DNA of 64,000 bases from the NCBI RefSeq assembly GCF_000092065.1, contig NC_009359.1, forward strand, positions 62,001 through 126,000, read 5' to 3'. A program made the position numbers and the translations under genes. The stretch comes from Ostreococcus lucimarinus CCE9901. Lineage: Eukaryota > Chlorophyta > Mamiellophyceae > Mamiellales > Bathycoccaceae. Shown here one piece after another: positions 18,782-27,685 of this stretch; positions within the stretch are counted from its first letter, which is position 1; each line of letters begins with the position of its first letter. The notes beneath the pieces are model-generated. The model made no database searches. It was not told the DNA's origin and saw only the letters and a program-made list of their open reading frames with translations.

Positions 18782-20590
18782 CTATGTCTTGACGGGATGG
18801 CCGTTTTCATCCAAACCTTCGACGCGCGGAAAGAGAGCGAGCTTTTCAACCTTAGTTCCCGGCTTCAATCCGCCCCATTTCGTTCGTTGTGCGATCGATC
18901 CCTCACCAAGGCCGACTCCAGCGTCGAATTCCGCCATCTTGTTGGGCATCAAAGGCTCCAACAACACCGCGGCGATGCGAAGCGCTTCGAGGCACTGGTA
19001 CAAACAAGCCGCCAATTCGGCGCTCTTTGACTCGTCCTTAGCCATGCGGAAAGGCTCGGTTTCCGTGATGAATAAATCGACATCCATGACGATGTTTTTC
19101 GCCGCCGCTGCGGCGCGAGGAAGGTCCAACTTGTCGTACGCCGTCAACGCGTCTTGAACGTGCGCGCTCGTGCGCGCCGGCCAGTCCCAGTTATCGAACG
19201 TCACCCGCGCACCGTTCGCCTCTTCGCTTCGCACTTCGCCGTCGAAGTACTTGTTAATCATCGCGGTCGTACGACTGACGCTGTTACCCATGGTATTCAC
19301 TAGATCGCTCGAATAGATTTCTTGAACGCGTTCGGCGCTAAAGTTGGCGTCTTGCGCGCCGATCGGTCCTTCGACGGCGAGATAGTATCGCATCGCATCC
19401 AAACCGTAATGCTCCTTGAATCGATCCATGCAAGCCAAATCAACGAAGTTACCTAGTGATTTCGACATCTTGCGTCCCTCGCGAATCCAGAAAGCGTGCG
19501 CGTGCACGCGCTGAGGAAGCGGCAAATCGAGCGCCATGAGGAGCGCGGGCCAAATCACCGAGTGAAACCAAGAAATTTCCTTGGCCATGATGTGCATGCT
19601 CGCGGGCCAGTACTTGGATCGATCGGCGTAAACGATGGAATCCTTACCATCGCCAAGACCGATAGCGGTGATGTAATTCATCAACGCGTCGATCCACACG
19701 TAAATGACGTGCTTTTCGTCATCCGGCATCGGGATGCCCCACTTGAAGTTGGTACGCGAAATCGGCACGTCGTTCAACCCTTCATTCAATCGACCGATCA
19801 TCTCGTTACGCCTCGCGCTGGGCGTCAAAAAATCTGGGTTATCAGCGTGCAGCGCCTCGAGCTCCTTCTGGAACTTGCTCAATCGAAAGTAATAATTTTC
19901 CTCGCTCGAGCGAACCATATCCTTTCCGCTAATCGGGCTCTTGTAATCGAGCTCCTTCGCCTTGGATTCGGTGTAATACTCCTCTTGTCCTTCGTCGTAC
20001 CACCCCTCAAAGCGACCCAAGTACACCGCATCCTTCTCCTGCAGCACCTTCACCAACGCCCGCACTTGTCTCTCGTGATAATCATCCGTCGTGCGAATAA
20101 ACTCGTCGAAGGAAATATCGTACGCCGTCATGACGTCGCGAAACTTTTGACTATTCTCATCCGCCAACGCCTGCGGTTCGATCCCTCGCTTCTCCGCGCT
20201 TTGCTCCACCTTCAATCCGTGTTCATCCGTGCCCGTGAGAAAGAACACGTCCTCCCCACGCGCCCTTCGATACCTCGCGTACGCGTCCGCCACCGTCGAC
20301 GTGTACACGTGCCCGATGTGCGGCTGATCGTTCACGTAATATATCGGCGTCGTCACGAACGTCGGCCCTTCGCTCGCGCGCGCCGCGACCGCGCATCCCC
20401 GTCCGCGCGTCGTCGCTCGCGTCGTCGCCGCGCGCGCGACGCATCCGCGCGTCGCCGTCGCCGTCGCCGCCGTCGCCGTCGTCGTCACCGCCGTCGTCCG
20501 CGTTCGTCCCGCGACCGTCGTCGCGCGTCGCGCGCGCGCCGTCCGTCGCGACAGCATCATCACCCGCGACGTCGCGGACGCGAGCGCCAT
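18782..20590 (-). CDS. Methionyl-tRNA synthetase, organellar type
   Basis: A 602-residue class I aminoacyl-tRNA synthetase. The first 70 residues are rich in Thr, Ala and Arg, consistent with plastid or dual organellar targeting. Catalytic signatures are intact: [19 protein letters not shown] (HIGH about 91-94), [11 protein letters not shown] and [12 protein letters not shown] (KMSKS). The four-Cys zinc knuckle of the E. coli/cytosolic type is absent: after the DEHG segment it goes straight to [10 protein letters not shown], as in the bacterial zinc-free form. This fits the organellar MetRS of plants. The anticodon domain follows and there is no C-terminal tRNA-binding EMAP domain. It diverges from TOP6A (181 bases between starts). 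Confidence 0.93.
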   Translation of the reverse strand: MALASATSRVMMLSRRTARARRATTVAGRTRTTAVTTTATAATATATRGCVARAATTRATTRGRGCAVAARASEGPTFVTTPIYYVNDQPHIGHVYTSTVADAYARYRRARGEDVFFLTGTDEHGLKVEQSAEKRGIEPQALADENSQKFRDVMTAYDISFDEFIRTTDDYHERQVRALVKVLQEKDAVYLGRFEGWYDEGQEEYYTESKAKELDYKSPISGKDMVRSSEENYYFRLSKFQKELEALHADNPDFLTPSARRNEMIGRLNEGLNDVPISRTNFKWGIPMPDDEKHVIYVWIDALMNYITAIGLGDGKDSIVYADRSKYWPASMHIMAKEISWFHSVIWPALLMALDLPLPQRVHAHAFWIREGRKMSKSLGNFVDLACMDRFKEHYGLDAMRYYLAVEGPIGAQDANFSAERVQEIYSSDLVNTMGNSVSRTTAMINKYFDGEVRSEEANGARVTFDNWDWPARTSAHVQDALTAYDKLDLPRAAAAAKNIVMDVDLFITETEPFRMAKDESKSAELAACLYQCLEALRIAAVLLEPLMPNKMAEFDAGVGLGEGSIAQRTKWGGLKPGTKVEKLALFPRVEGLDENGHPVKT

Positions 20591-20771
20591 CGCGCGCCGT
20601 CTCGCGCGTCGACGCGTGGCGCCGGCGTCGACGCCGCGCGCGCGTCCGACCGCGCGAGATTTCGCCGCGCGAGGGCGAACGCTGGTTTCGCCACTCGAGG
20701 GCGAAAAGACGGATTCGGATTCGAACGCGCGTCGCGACGGGCGCGACCGGCGCACGTCGACGCGCGCCGCG

Positions 20772-22046
20772 ATGGCGCCCGGACGGGCGAAGAAGCGCGC
20801 GACGCCGGACGAGGGCGTGAACTTCGCGCTGAAACGCCTGCGCGACGGGCGCGATGGACGCGAGGGCTCGCTCGATGAGGTGCTCGCAAAGGTGCGGGCG
20901 CTCGAGCGCGCGGTGAAGGCGAAGCGAGGCGGACGGCGGACGCTGGACGATCTCGGATTGGCGACGACGTATCGCGAGGTCGAGGACAGGGACGCGAGGG
21001 AGATCGCGGCGGCGATCGAGCAGGTGATGATCGCGGCGGCGAAGAGCATCGTGGCGGGCGACGGGTTCGAATACGTGCTGCCGAGTCGAGGGGCGACGGA
21101 TCAGGTGTACGTGGAGGCGCTCGATCGAATCGTGCTGAAGAATAAGACGACGAAAGCGAATTTTGCGGCGGTGTCGAGCGTGCGGAAGGTGACGATTCTG
21201 ACGCGGGTGATGCAGTTGGTGCACGGGGTGCTGAGTCGCGGGATTCACGTCACGAAGCGGGATTTGTTTTACACCGACGTCAAGTTGTTCAAGGATCAGA
21301 AGGATTCCGACGCGGTGTTGGACGATATTTCGTGCATGCTCGGATGCACGCGTAACTCGCTGCACGTCGTGGCGTCGGAAAAGGGCGTCGTCGTCGGACG
21401 GTTGCAATACAAGGAGGACGGCGACGAAATCGACTGCACGAAGATGGGAGTGGGCGGTAAGGCGATTCCGAGCAACATCGATAAAGTGAGGGATATGCGC
21501 ACCGACGCCAAGTTCGTACTGCTCGTCGAGAAAGATGCGGCGTTCATGCGCCTCGCCGAGGACCGATTTTACAACAAGTACCCGTGCATAATCATAACCG
21601 CCAAAGGACAACCCGACGTCGCGACGCGCTTGTTCTTGAGCAAGGTGAAGAGAGATTTGAAAATCCCGGTGTTAGCGCTGGTTGACGCCGATCCGTACGG
21701 GTTGAAAATCATCTCAGTGTACATGCAAGGTTCGAAGAACATGGCTTTCGATAGCGGAAACCTCACCACGCCCGATATCAAATGGCTCGGCGTCCGCCCG
21801 AGCGATTTGGACAAGTTCAAAATCCCCGAACAGTGTCGCCTAGAGATGACGGCAAAGGATATTGAAACGGGGCATCACATGCTCAACGAGGATTTCATTA
21901 AAAGCAACCCGGAGTGGGTGAAGGAAATCAACATCATGCTCGAAACGAAAACCAAGGCGGAAATTCAGTCGTTGAGTAGCTACGGCTTTCAATACCTGAG
22001 CGAGGTGTACTTGCCTTTGAAGCTGTTAGAAGGGGACTGGATTTAG
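20772..22046 (+). CDS. TOP6A: DNA topoisomerase VI subunit A (SPO11-3)
   Basis: A 424-residue protein. The 5Y-CAP domain carries [15 protein letters not shown] with the catalytic Tyr at about 167. The Toprim domain has [11 protein letters not shown] (Glu about 255) and [10 protein letters not shown] (DxD about 305). The C-terminal [19 protein letters not shown] is typical of plant SPO11-3/TOP6A rather than meiotic SPO11-1 or SPO11-2. In plants the TOP6A/TOP6B complex decatenates DNA and is needed for endoreduplication. No TOP6B gene lies in this window. The start at 20772 gives a short basic N-terminus with a possible nuclear signal. Confidence 0.92.
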   Translation: MAPGRAKKRATPDEGVNFALKRLRDGRDGREGSLDEVLAKVRALERAVKAKRGGRRTLDDLGLATTYREVEDRDAREIAAAIEQVMIAAAKSIVAGDGFEYVLPSRGATDQVYVEALDRIVLKNKTTKANFAAVSSVRKVTILTRVMQLVHGVLSRGIHVTKRDLFYTDVKLFKDQKDSDAVLDDISCMLGCTRNSLHVVASEKGVVVGRLQYKEDGDEIDCTKMGVGGKAIPSNIDKVRDMRTDAKFVLLVEKDAAFMRLAEDRFYNKYPCIIITAKGQPDVATRLFLSKVKRDLKIPVLALVDADPYGLKIISVYMQGSKNMAFDSGNLTTPDIKWLGVRPSDLDKFKIPEQCRLEMTAKDIETGHHMLNEDFIKSNPEWVKEINIMLETKTKAEIQSLSSYGFQYLSEVYLPLKLLEGDWI

Positions 22047-22127
22047 ACGTTTGTACAATAGAAGACGACTCGAACGTAAATTTACTCGCTAAGAATCAAT
22101 CACTTGCACGGGCTATACTACTATTTG

Positions 22128-23231
22128 CTAGAACCAATGGAGCATCTTCCTTCCATTTGTGATGCTTTTTATCTCCGACTCGTGTTGCCGCACGATTCCG
22201 TCGCAACTGACGTAAATTTTGAGCTCGTTCAGGCGCAGCAGGCGCGCGAGGTACATGTCGATCACGAGGCTCGATGGCAAATGACGTAATATCTGCATAG
22301 CGCCTTTCCAGCTCACGACGATGACGGTCGTTCTCGAAAACGTCGTGAACGCCCTGAACAATTTCACTCCTTCGTCGGCGTTCGTCGGGCGACGAACTCT
22401 CACGCGGTGCAACCATGACGACGGGGCACGCCATACAGACTCGCGACAATACTCCGGATTCGCATCCAACGATATGATGTCGTAATCATCGGGTACTGAA
22501 TTCAGCAAGGTGCCAAACTTGCGCTCGAACAACTCAAAGTCTACGTTTGCGTCGTCTTCAAAGATTACGATGGATTGTTCGCGCACGGCGCGGTCTCTAC
22601 GCTCAGCCTCCATCCCAACCCTCAACGCCGTTTGAACGTCCGGCCACGGTTCCTCGCGCTCACCGTTTTGCGCCGACACGAAATTCGCCAGAATCCCAAA
22701 CGACGCTAAGTTTCCAATGGCGCTAAACCGAATCGCGTCGCCCTGGTACAACCGATGCTTCTCGATGTCCGCCGTGACGCTCGCGTACGCCGCTCGCGGA
22801 TGCACCAGCGCGTTCGCGTACGTGCGCCACGCGTTCTCCCCATCCCGTCTCGACCAAAACGTCCGAATCTTCCTGTTCTCCTCGTAGCGAACGACGTATC
22901 CTCGCCCCTCGATCTCTCGCGCCTGCTCCGCTCGCTCGAGCTTCGTCGCGTTCGTCGCCGCGCACGCCGTCGCGTGCCTCGACCGTTCCAACATCGCGCA
23001 CAACCGCCGCGCGTTCTCCGCGCGCTCGGGAATCCACGACGACGTCAACACGCGCGCCCGCGTCGGCGTCGCGCGCGCGCCCGCGTCGTCCCGCGTCGAC
23101 GCGCCGAACCACGCGTCCGTCCTCGTCCCAACCGACCCAAACGTTCGCGCCAAAACCAACGCGCAGACGACCGCCAGCGCGCACGCGCGCGCGCACCGTC
23201 GCGGTTTACGCCGCGCGACGCTCGGCGCCAT
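22128..23231 (-). CDS. Glycosyltransferase family 25-like, type II membrane protein
   Basis: A 367-residue protein with a basic N-terminus and one hydrophobic anchor (about 13-30), typical of a Golgi or ER type II glycosyltransferase. The catalytic region has QSIVIFEDDANVDFELF (EDD in place of the DxD motif), DDYDIISLD, and IVVSWKGAMQILRHLPSSLVIDMYLAR. This order is that of GT25 (LPS/collagen galactosyltransferase-like) proteins: EDD, then S..A..L....P.D..L. The acceptor cannot be told. It diverges from CENP-X with 111 bases between starts and converges with TOP6A. Confidence 0.65.
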   Translation of the reverse strand: MAPSVARRKPRRCARACALAVVCALVLARTFGSVGTRTDAWFGASTRDDAGARATPTRARVLTSSWIPERAENARRLCAMLERSRHATACAATNATKLERAEQAREIEGRGYVVRYEENRKIRTFWSRRDGENAWRTYANALVHPRAAYASVTADIEKHRLYQGDAIRFSAIGNLASFGILANFVSAQNGEREEPWPDVQTALRVGMEAERRDRAVREQSIVIFEDDANVDFELFERKFGTLLNSVPDDYDIISLDANPEYCRESVWRAPSSWLHRVRVRRPTNADEGVKLFRAFTTFSRTTVIVVSWKGAMQILRHLPSSLVIDMYLARLLRLNELKIYVSCDGIVRQHESEIKSITNGRKMLHWF

Positions 23232-23342
23232 CGCCGCGCGCTCGGACGCGCGCGCGGTCGCCGCGGCGGCGCGCTCTGCCGTTCGAATCGTTTCGAGCGC
23301 TCGTCAGACGGCCGCGCGCGACGACCCGCGCGCGCGACGCGA

Positions 23343-23624
23343 ATGTCGCCGCCGTCCGTCCCGCGCGAGCTCGTGTACGCCATCGCGCGCGCCGCGTGGG
23401 TCGCGGACGACGATCGCGAGCGCCGCGAGCGCGGCGTCGAGCGCGAGTTCGACGCGACGGCGAAGCCGGAGGCGCTGGAGGTGATGGCGACGCTCGTCGA
23501 GGCGTTCGTCGAGGAGGCGACGCATCGCGCGTGCGCGCTGGCCACGCTCGAGGGCGCGCGCGCGGTGGACGGAGAACACCTCGAACGCGTGTTGCCGCAG
23601 TTGATGCTGGATTTCGCGGGGTGA
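23343..23624 (+). CDS. CENPX: CENP-X / MHF2 histone-fold protein
   Basis: A 93-residue histone-fold protein. It fits the CENP-X/MHF2 pattern: PRELVYAIARAAW at the first helix, then ALEVMATLVEAFVEEATHRACALA as the long middle helix, and VDGEHLERVLPQLMLDF at the end. The closing LPQL.LDF is diagnostic. The partner is CENP-S/MHF1; together they act at kinetochores and with FANCM in fork repair. An insertion of about 15 residues rich in Arg and Glu lies between the first helices. The length is close to animal MHF2 (81 residues). Confidence 0.87.
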   Translation: MSPPSVPRELVYAIARAAWVADDDRERRERGVEREFDATAKPEALEVMATLVEAFVEEATHRACALATLEGARAVDGEHLERVLPQLMLDFAG

Positions 23625-23831
23625 GCGCGACGGCGACGGCAGCGCGAGACGTCGCGGCGGCGGCGGCGACGGCGGCGACGATAGAGCGCGAGGATAGAAT
23701 GTAAAGAAATTAGAGGTTCACGCGCTTGAGTGCGTTAAAAGTGGTCGTCGCGCGCGCGGGGGACGAACGAGGCGGCGTCGAAACGGCGCCTCGTTCCAAC
23801 CGTCAAAGCTCCGAATCGCGGAAAACGATAA

Positions 23832-24473
23832 TCATCTCTCCGGTTCGGGATTACCGGCGACGGAGACTAAGTTGATGCAGTAGCGGTTACCGTTACGGTC
23901 TGGCAAATTATGTCCCAAGTGCGTTCCCGTCGTGCTGACGCACTCGCCGTCGCGCAAACATCGGACGTTTTCTTGCACCATCTCCGCGTCTCTGAAGCTC
24001 GGCCAACCGTGCGCTCTGGACTCCTTCTCGAATTCCGCCCACGTTCGCCCTCGAGGTGCGATGAAAAGCGGCGCGCCCGTCACTGAATCGTAATACGTCA
24101 CCTCGCCTTTATCCTTCACCTCGGAGATCCAGTTCGTGCTCCACGCGTACCCGGCGTGTTCCGCGTAGTGCCTGTTAAAGTTGCAAATTCGATCCGCGAG
24201 TTCGCGATCGCTGCCGTAGCGCAGATTCTTCATCACCGCGTGCTCGCTCGTGCCGTGCGCCTTTTGCGACATCACGCTCTCGTCGGCGACGATCGGCAGG
24301 CCCTTCAAACCTTCGGGTATCGGGGCGCCTTTGCATCCATCGGACACGCCCGGAATCTTCGCGCCGTCGAGGAACGCGCGCGTCGCGGGCGACGATCGCG
24401 ACGCGCTCGCGCCCATGATGGACGCCTTCGCGCGGAGTGGTCGCGCGATCAGGGACGCCCGCGCGGTGCGCAT
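23832..24473 (-). CDS. MsrB-like protein lacking the zinc cysteines
   Basis: A 213-residue protein with an Arg/Ala/Ser-rich N-terminus that could be an organellar presequence. The C-terminal part (about 130-205) follows the methionine-R-sulfoxide reductase fold: SVTGAPLFIAP, HGWPSFRDAE, then GTHLGHNLPDRNGNRYCINLVSVAG. The catalytic Cys of the RYCIN motif and the HLGH and GWPSF segments are kept. The two CxxC pairs that bind zinc in most MsrB are replaced (VTGA and TTGT). Zinc-free MsrB proteins exist in bacteria, so activity is possible. An upstream region (about 45-120) is not part of the domain. It diverges from the LPOR-like gene with 80 bases between starts. Confidence 0.72.
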   Translation of the reverse strand: MRTARASLIARPLRAKASIMGASASRSSPATRAFLDGAKIPGVSDGCKGAPIPEGLKGLPIVADESVMSQKAHGTSEHAVMKNLRYGSDRELADRICNFNRHYAEHAGYAWSTNWISEVKDKGEVTYYDSVTGAPLFIAPRGRTWAEFEKESRAHGWPSFRDAEMVQENVRCLRDGECVSTTGTHLGHNLPDRNGNRYCINLVSVAGNPEPER

Positions 24474-24553
24474 CGCGTCGACGAGTGGCGCGCGCGTCGC
24501 GGTCGAGCGATGACGTGTCCCGCTGGCGCGACGTCCGGACAGCTCGACGCGCG

Positions 24554-25753
24554 ATGCGGGCGTCGACGGCGACCGCGGCGCGCGCGCGCGCGCGCGGAAA
24601 CGTCGCACCGTCGACGCGACGCGCGGAGGCGACGCGGGCGCGCGCGGTGAGCCGACGCGAGGGTGTTTTACTCGCGACGATGCTTTCGGTGAGTCTCGCG
24701 GGACGACGACGCGCGACGGCGGCGGAGGAAGACGAGGACGGCGCGACGACGACGACGACGACTGAGACGAAGAAAAGGGTCGTGATTACCGGGTCGAACT
24801 CGGGGATCGGGCTCGACGCGGCGACGAAACTCGCGGCGAGCGGGGACTGGGTCGTCGTGTTGGCGTGCCGAACGCGCGCGAAGGCGGAGGCGGCCAAGGC
24901 GAATATATTGTCTGCGACGAACGCGGACGGGGCGAACATCGAGTGCGTCGAGTGCGATTTGTCGAGTTTGGACTCGGTGCGCGCTTTCGTGCGCGAGGTG
25001 AGGAAAACGGGCGGTGTCGACGCTTTGTGTCTGAACGCCGGCGTGGAATACAGCGGCGATCCCGTGGTGCATCGAACGAGGGACGGTTTCGAGGAGACGT
25101 TCGGTGTGAACCATTTGGGGCACTTTTTGCTCGCCAACTTGTTATTGGAGGATCTCGAAAAGTCGAGCGAGGCGCATCCGCGAATCGTCGTGACGGCGAG
25201 CGAGGTGCACGACCCGGCGTCGCCGGGAGGATCGGTGGGCAGCGGCGCGCACATCGGCGACTTGCGAGGCCTCGAACGCGACGGCGCGGCGTTCGAGATG
25301 GCGGACGGTGAAGCGTTCGACGCCGATAAGGCGTACAAAGACTCTAAGTTGGCGAACATGCTCTTCATGTACGAGCTCGAGCGACGCCTGCAGGCGAGAA
25401 ACTCGAAAATCACGGTGAACGCGTTCGGTCCGGGACTCATCACGCGCACCGGCTTATTTCGCAACCAAAATCCTCTCTTCGTCAAAGTCTTCGACTTCGC
25501 CACGAACGAGATTTTCCACGTCGCAGAAACCGTTTCCGGAGGTGGGAACTGCTTAGTCTTCATGCTCACCGACCCTTCGCTCGAGGGCAGCGGGGGCGTG
25601 TACTGGAACAACGATTTGTCGCCCGGCGCGCCGCCGTCCCTCGTCGCCGCCGGACACAAATTCGCTCAAACCAACTCTTCTGTCGAATCAAACGATGCCG
25701 TCGAAGCGCAAAAGCTTTGGAAGCTCAGCGAATCGCTCGTCGGGTTGGCCTAG
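24554..25753 (+). CDS. Protochlorophyllide reductase-like short-chain dehydrogenase
   Basis: A 399-residue protein with a plastid-type N-terminus (basic to about 35, then a hydrophobic LLATMLSVSLAG). The Rossmann motif TGSNSGIG lies at about 79-86; LCLNAGV, VNHLGHFLLANLLLEDL and the catalytic YKDSK (about 258) follow. It shares with light-dependent POR the HLGHFLL..LLLEDL block, YKDSK..NML, PSL...GVYW and the exact C-terminal style SESLVGLA. However, both cysteines noted in POR (YKDSKVCN and PGC) are replaced: KLAN and PGL. It may therefore be a paralogue with another substrate rather than the chlorophyll enzyme. Confidence 0.8.
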   Translation: MRASTATAARARARGNVAPSTRRAEATRARAVSRREGVLLATMLSVSLAGRRRATAAEEDEDGATTTTTTETKKRVVITGSNSGIGLDAATKLAASGDWVVVLACRTRAKAEAAKANILSATNADGANIECVECDLSSLDSVRAFVREVRKTGGVDALCLNAGVEYSGDPVVHRTRDGFEETFGVNHLGHFLLANLLLEDLEKSSEAHPRIVVTASEVHDPASPGGSVGSGAHIGDLRGLERDGAAFEMADGEAFDADKAYKDSKLANMLFMYELERRLQARNSKITVNAFGPGLITRTGLFRNQNPLFVKVFDFATNEIFHVAETVSGGGNCLVFMLTDPSLEGSGGVYWNNDLSPGAPPSLVAAGHKFAQTNSSVESNDAVEAQKLWKLSESLVGLA

Positions 25754-25847
25754 CGCCGCGTCGCGCTCGTTGTTATATACTCGATACGTCGCGTACGCTC
25801 GCGCTCGCGCTCTCGCACTCGCTCGCTCGTCACAACTCGTCGTCGCC

Positions 25848-26660
25848 ATGCGCACCGTCGCCCACGCGCGCGTCTCCCCGACGTCGTCGTCCCGGCCATC
25901 GACGTCGGCGTCTGCGTTGGCGCGTCGCGCCTCCTTCCGCGTCGCCGTGCGCGGCGACACCGCGCGCGACGCGTTTTTCGCGCTCGGTCCCGCTCGACCG
26001 CGCGCGCGCCGCGCGCACGCCGCGCCGCGCGCGTTCCTGTGGTGGAGCCGCGAGAAGGAGCTGCGCAAGCGATGGAAGCAGCTCGCCGACTTCGCCGCGG
26101 ACGAGATCCCGGAGAGCTCGCCGTTGGCACGCTCGAAAGGACTCATCCAGTGGGTGGGTGAATATCCGCTCACGGCGGCGTCCGCGGCGACGGCCATCGC
26201 CGGCGGCGTCAGCGCGCTGATCTCCGCCGCGGTGTTGCCCGTCGTCGTCGGCGTCGCCGTGCTCGCGCTGCCGGGCTTGCTGTTCGCGTTCGTCGGTACG
26301 GCGGCGGTGGCGTCGCTCGTCGGAGCGCTCGTGCTGCTGCTGTCGCTGCCGGCGTTGGGATTTTTGTCGGTGTTCGGAGGGACGATCGCCGCGGCGGCGA
26401 GCGCAAAGTTATTACCGATCGCGATCATCGGGTCGGGACTGTTGTTCGGCGCGAACGCGATCAAGTGGGGGATGTCGGGCGACGCTCGCGCGGAGCGCTT
26501 GAAGGCGGGCGCCGACGTCGACGACGACGCTTGGTCGCCTCGAAACGTCAACGCCGTCGACGACACGGACGAAAGCAGCAGCTCGGAAGATTACGAGGAA
26601 ACAGTTAAACGTAATTTCGACGCGCGTTTGCGCGCCTTAGACGAAAAGAAGAAGAAGTGA
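25848..26660 (+). CDS. Plastid-targeted membrane protein of unknown function
   Basis: A 270-residue protein. The first 60 residues are rich in Ser, Ala and Arg with few acids, like a chloroplast transit peptide. Residues about 65-105 are soluble and start with WWSREKELRKRWKQLADF. Three or four long hydrophobic segments follow (about 105-215), with Gly/Ala/Leu-rich stretches such as VVVGVAVLALPGLLFAFVG. The C-terminus is acidic, then Lys-rich (EKKKK). I recognise no family. The dense hydrophobic block could be a membrane anchor of an envelope or thylakoid protein or a lipid-associated hairpin. It is followed closely by adenylate kinase on the same strand. Confidence 0.7.
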   Translation: MRTVAHARVSPTSSSRPSTSASALARRASFRVAVRGDTARDAFFALGPARPRARRAHAAPRAFLWWSREKELRKRWKQLADFAADEIPESSPLARSKGLIQWVGEYPLTAASAATAIAGGVSALISAAVLPVVVGVAVLALPGLLFAFVGTAAVASLVGALVLLLSLPALGFLSVFGGTIAAAASAKLLPIAIIGSGLLFGANAIKWGMSGDARAERLKAGADVDDDAWSPRNVNAVDDTDESSSSEDYEETVKRNFDARLRALDEKKKK

Positions 26661-26718
26661 TGTTGTAGCCCGTGTAAAGCGTCACTCCTCGCCGCGCTCT
26701 ATCCAGTAACCACCGACG

Positions 26719-27650
26719 ATGACCGCGCTCGAAGAAATCTCCACCGACGAGCTCATGCGCGAGATTCAGCGGCGGCTGGAGTGCCAAAATAAGCCAGACA
26801 AGCGCTTGATCCTCATCGGTCCGCCGGGATGCGGCAAGGTGCGCGTTTTCGACCGTCAACTTCGACCGTCAAAACCTCAAAAAGCGCGCTTCGGGACACC
26901 CGACTGACGACGCGTCTCGACGCCGAACAGGGAACGCAATCGCCTAAGATTAAATCCGACCACTGCCTGTGCCACCTCGCGACGGGGGACATGTTACGCG
27001 CGGCGGTGGCGGCGAAAACGCCGAACGGCGTGAAGGCCAAGCAAGCCATGGAGAGCGGAGCGCTCGTGAGCGACGATATCGTGGTCGGGTGCGTGTGGAG
27101 CGTTGCGATGGCGCGTTCGAGCGCGAGTGATGATACACGAGGCCCTACGCTGTGTTCTTGTGTCCTGCGCGGTGACTGACAGAGATGCTTCACTTGTGAA
27201 TGTAGGATTATCGAGGAAGCCGTCAAGGCGCCCGAGTGCCGAAACGGTTTCATTTTGGACGGGTTCCCGAGAACGGTGCCGCAAGCGGTGAAGTTGGACG
27301 AGATGCTCTCTGCGAAAGGGGTATCGATCGATGCAGTGCTGAACTTTGAAGTGCCGGATGAGGTACTCGTAGAAAGGGTGGAGGGACGATGGATCCACCC
27401 CGCGAGCGGGCGATCGTACCACACGAAGTTTGCTCCGCCGAAGGTTGAAGGGAAGGATGATTTCACGGGAGAACCTTTAATTAAGCGTAAGGATGACAAC
27501 GCGGAGACCCTTAAGTCACGCTTGCAAGCGTTTCACACGCAAACGCAACCGGTTATCGATTACTACGCGATAGCAAAGAAGGTTACTGAAATTCACGCCA
27601 ACAAACCAGCCAGCGATGTCGAAGCGCAAATTGCAGCGGCGTTGAAGTAG
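26719..27650 (+). CDS. ADK: Adenylate kinase, long form, three exons
   Basis: Exons 26719-26838, 26931-27088 and 27206-27650 give 240 residues. The P-loop GPPGCGK|GTQ is split by intron 1 and rejoins exactly; intron 2 splits the Gly codon of [22 protein letters not shown] binds [12 protein letters not shown] is the second family signature, and the LID domain is the long type ([34 protein letters not shown]). This matches eukaryotic AK2/plant cytosolic or mitochondrial ADK. The reaction is ATP + AMP to 2 ADP. No clear presequence precedes the domain, so cytosol or intermembrane space is likely. Confidence 0.95.
26839..26930 (+). other. Intron 1 of adenylate kinase
   Basis: 92 bases, donor GTGCGCG, ACTGACGAC about 23 bases before the acceptor AACAG. 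Its removal restores the P-loop GCGKGTQ. Confidence 0.92.
27089..27205 (+). other. Intron 2 of adenylate kinase
   Basis: 117 bases, donor GTGCGTG, ACTGACAG inside and acceptor TGTAG. Its removal restores the conserved Gly-Ile-Ile-Glu segment. Confidence 0.92.
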
Positions 27651-27685
27651 TTGAGTGCAAATCACGGTGTAACAAAACAAAAGGA

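Noticed and set aside
19496-20878. A 460-codon frame on the plus strand opposite methionyl-tRNA synthetase
   Set aside because: Shadow frame: basic, low-complexity product and full overlap with HIGH and KMSKS coding sequence.
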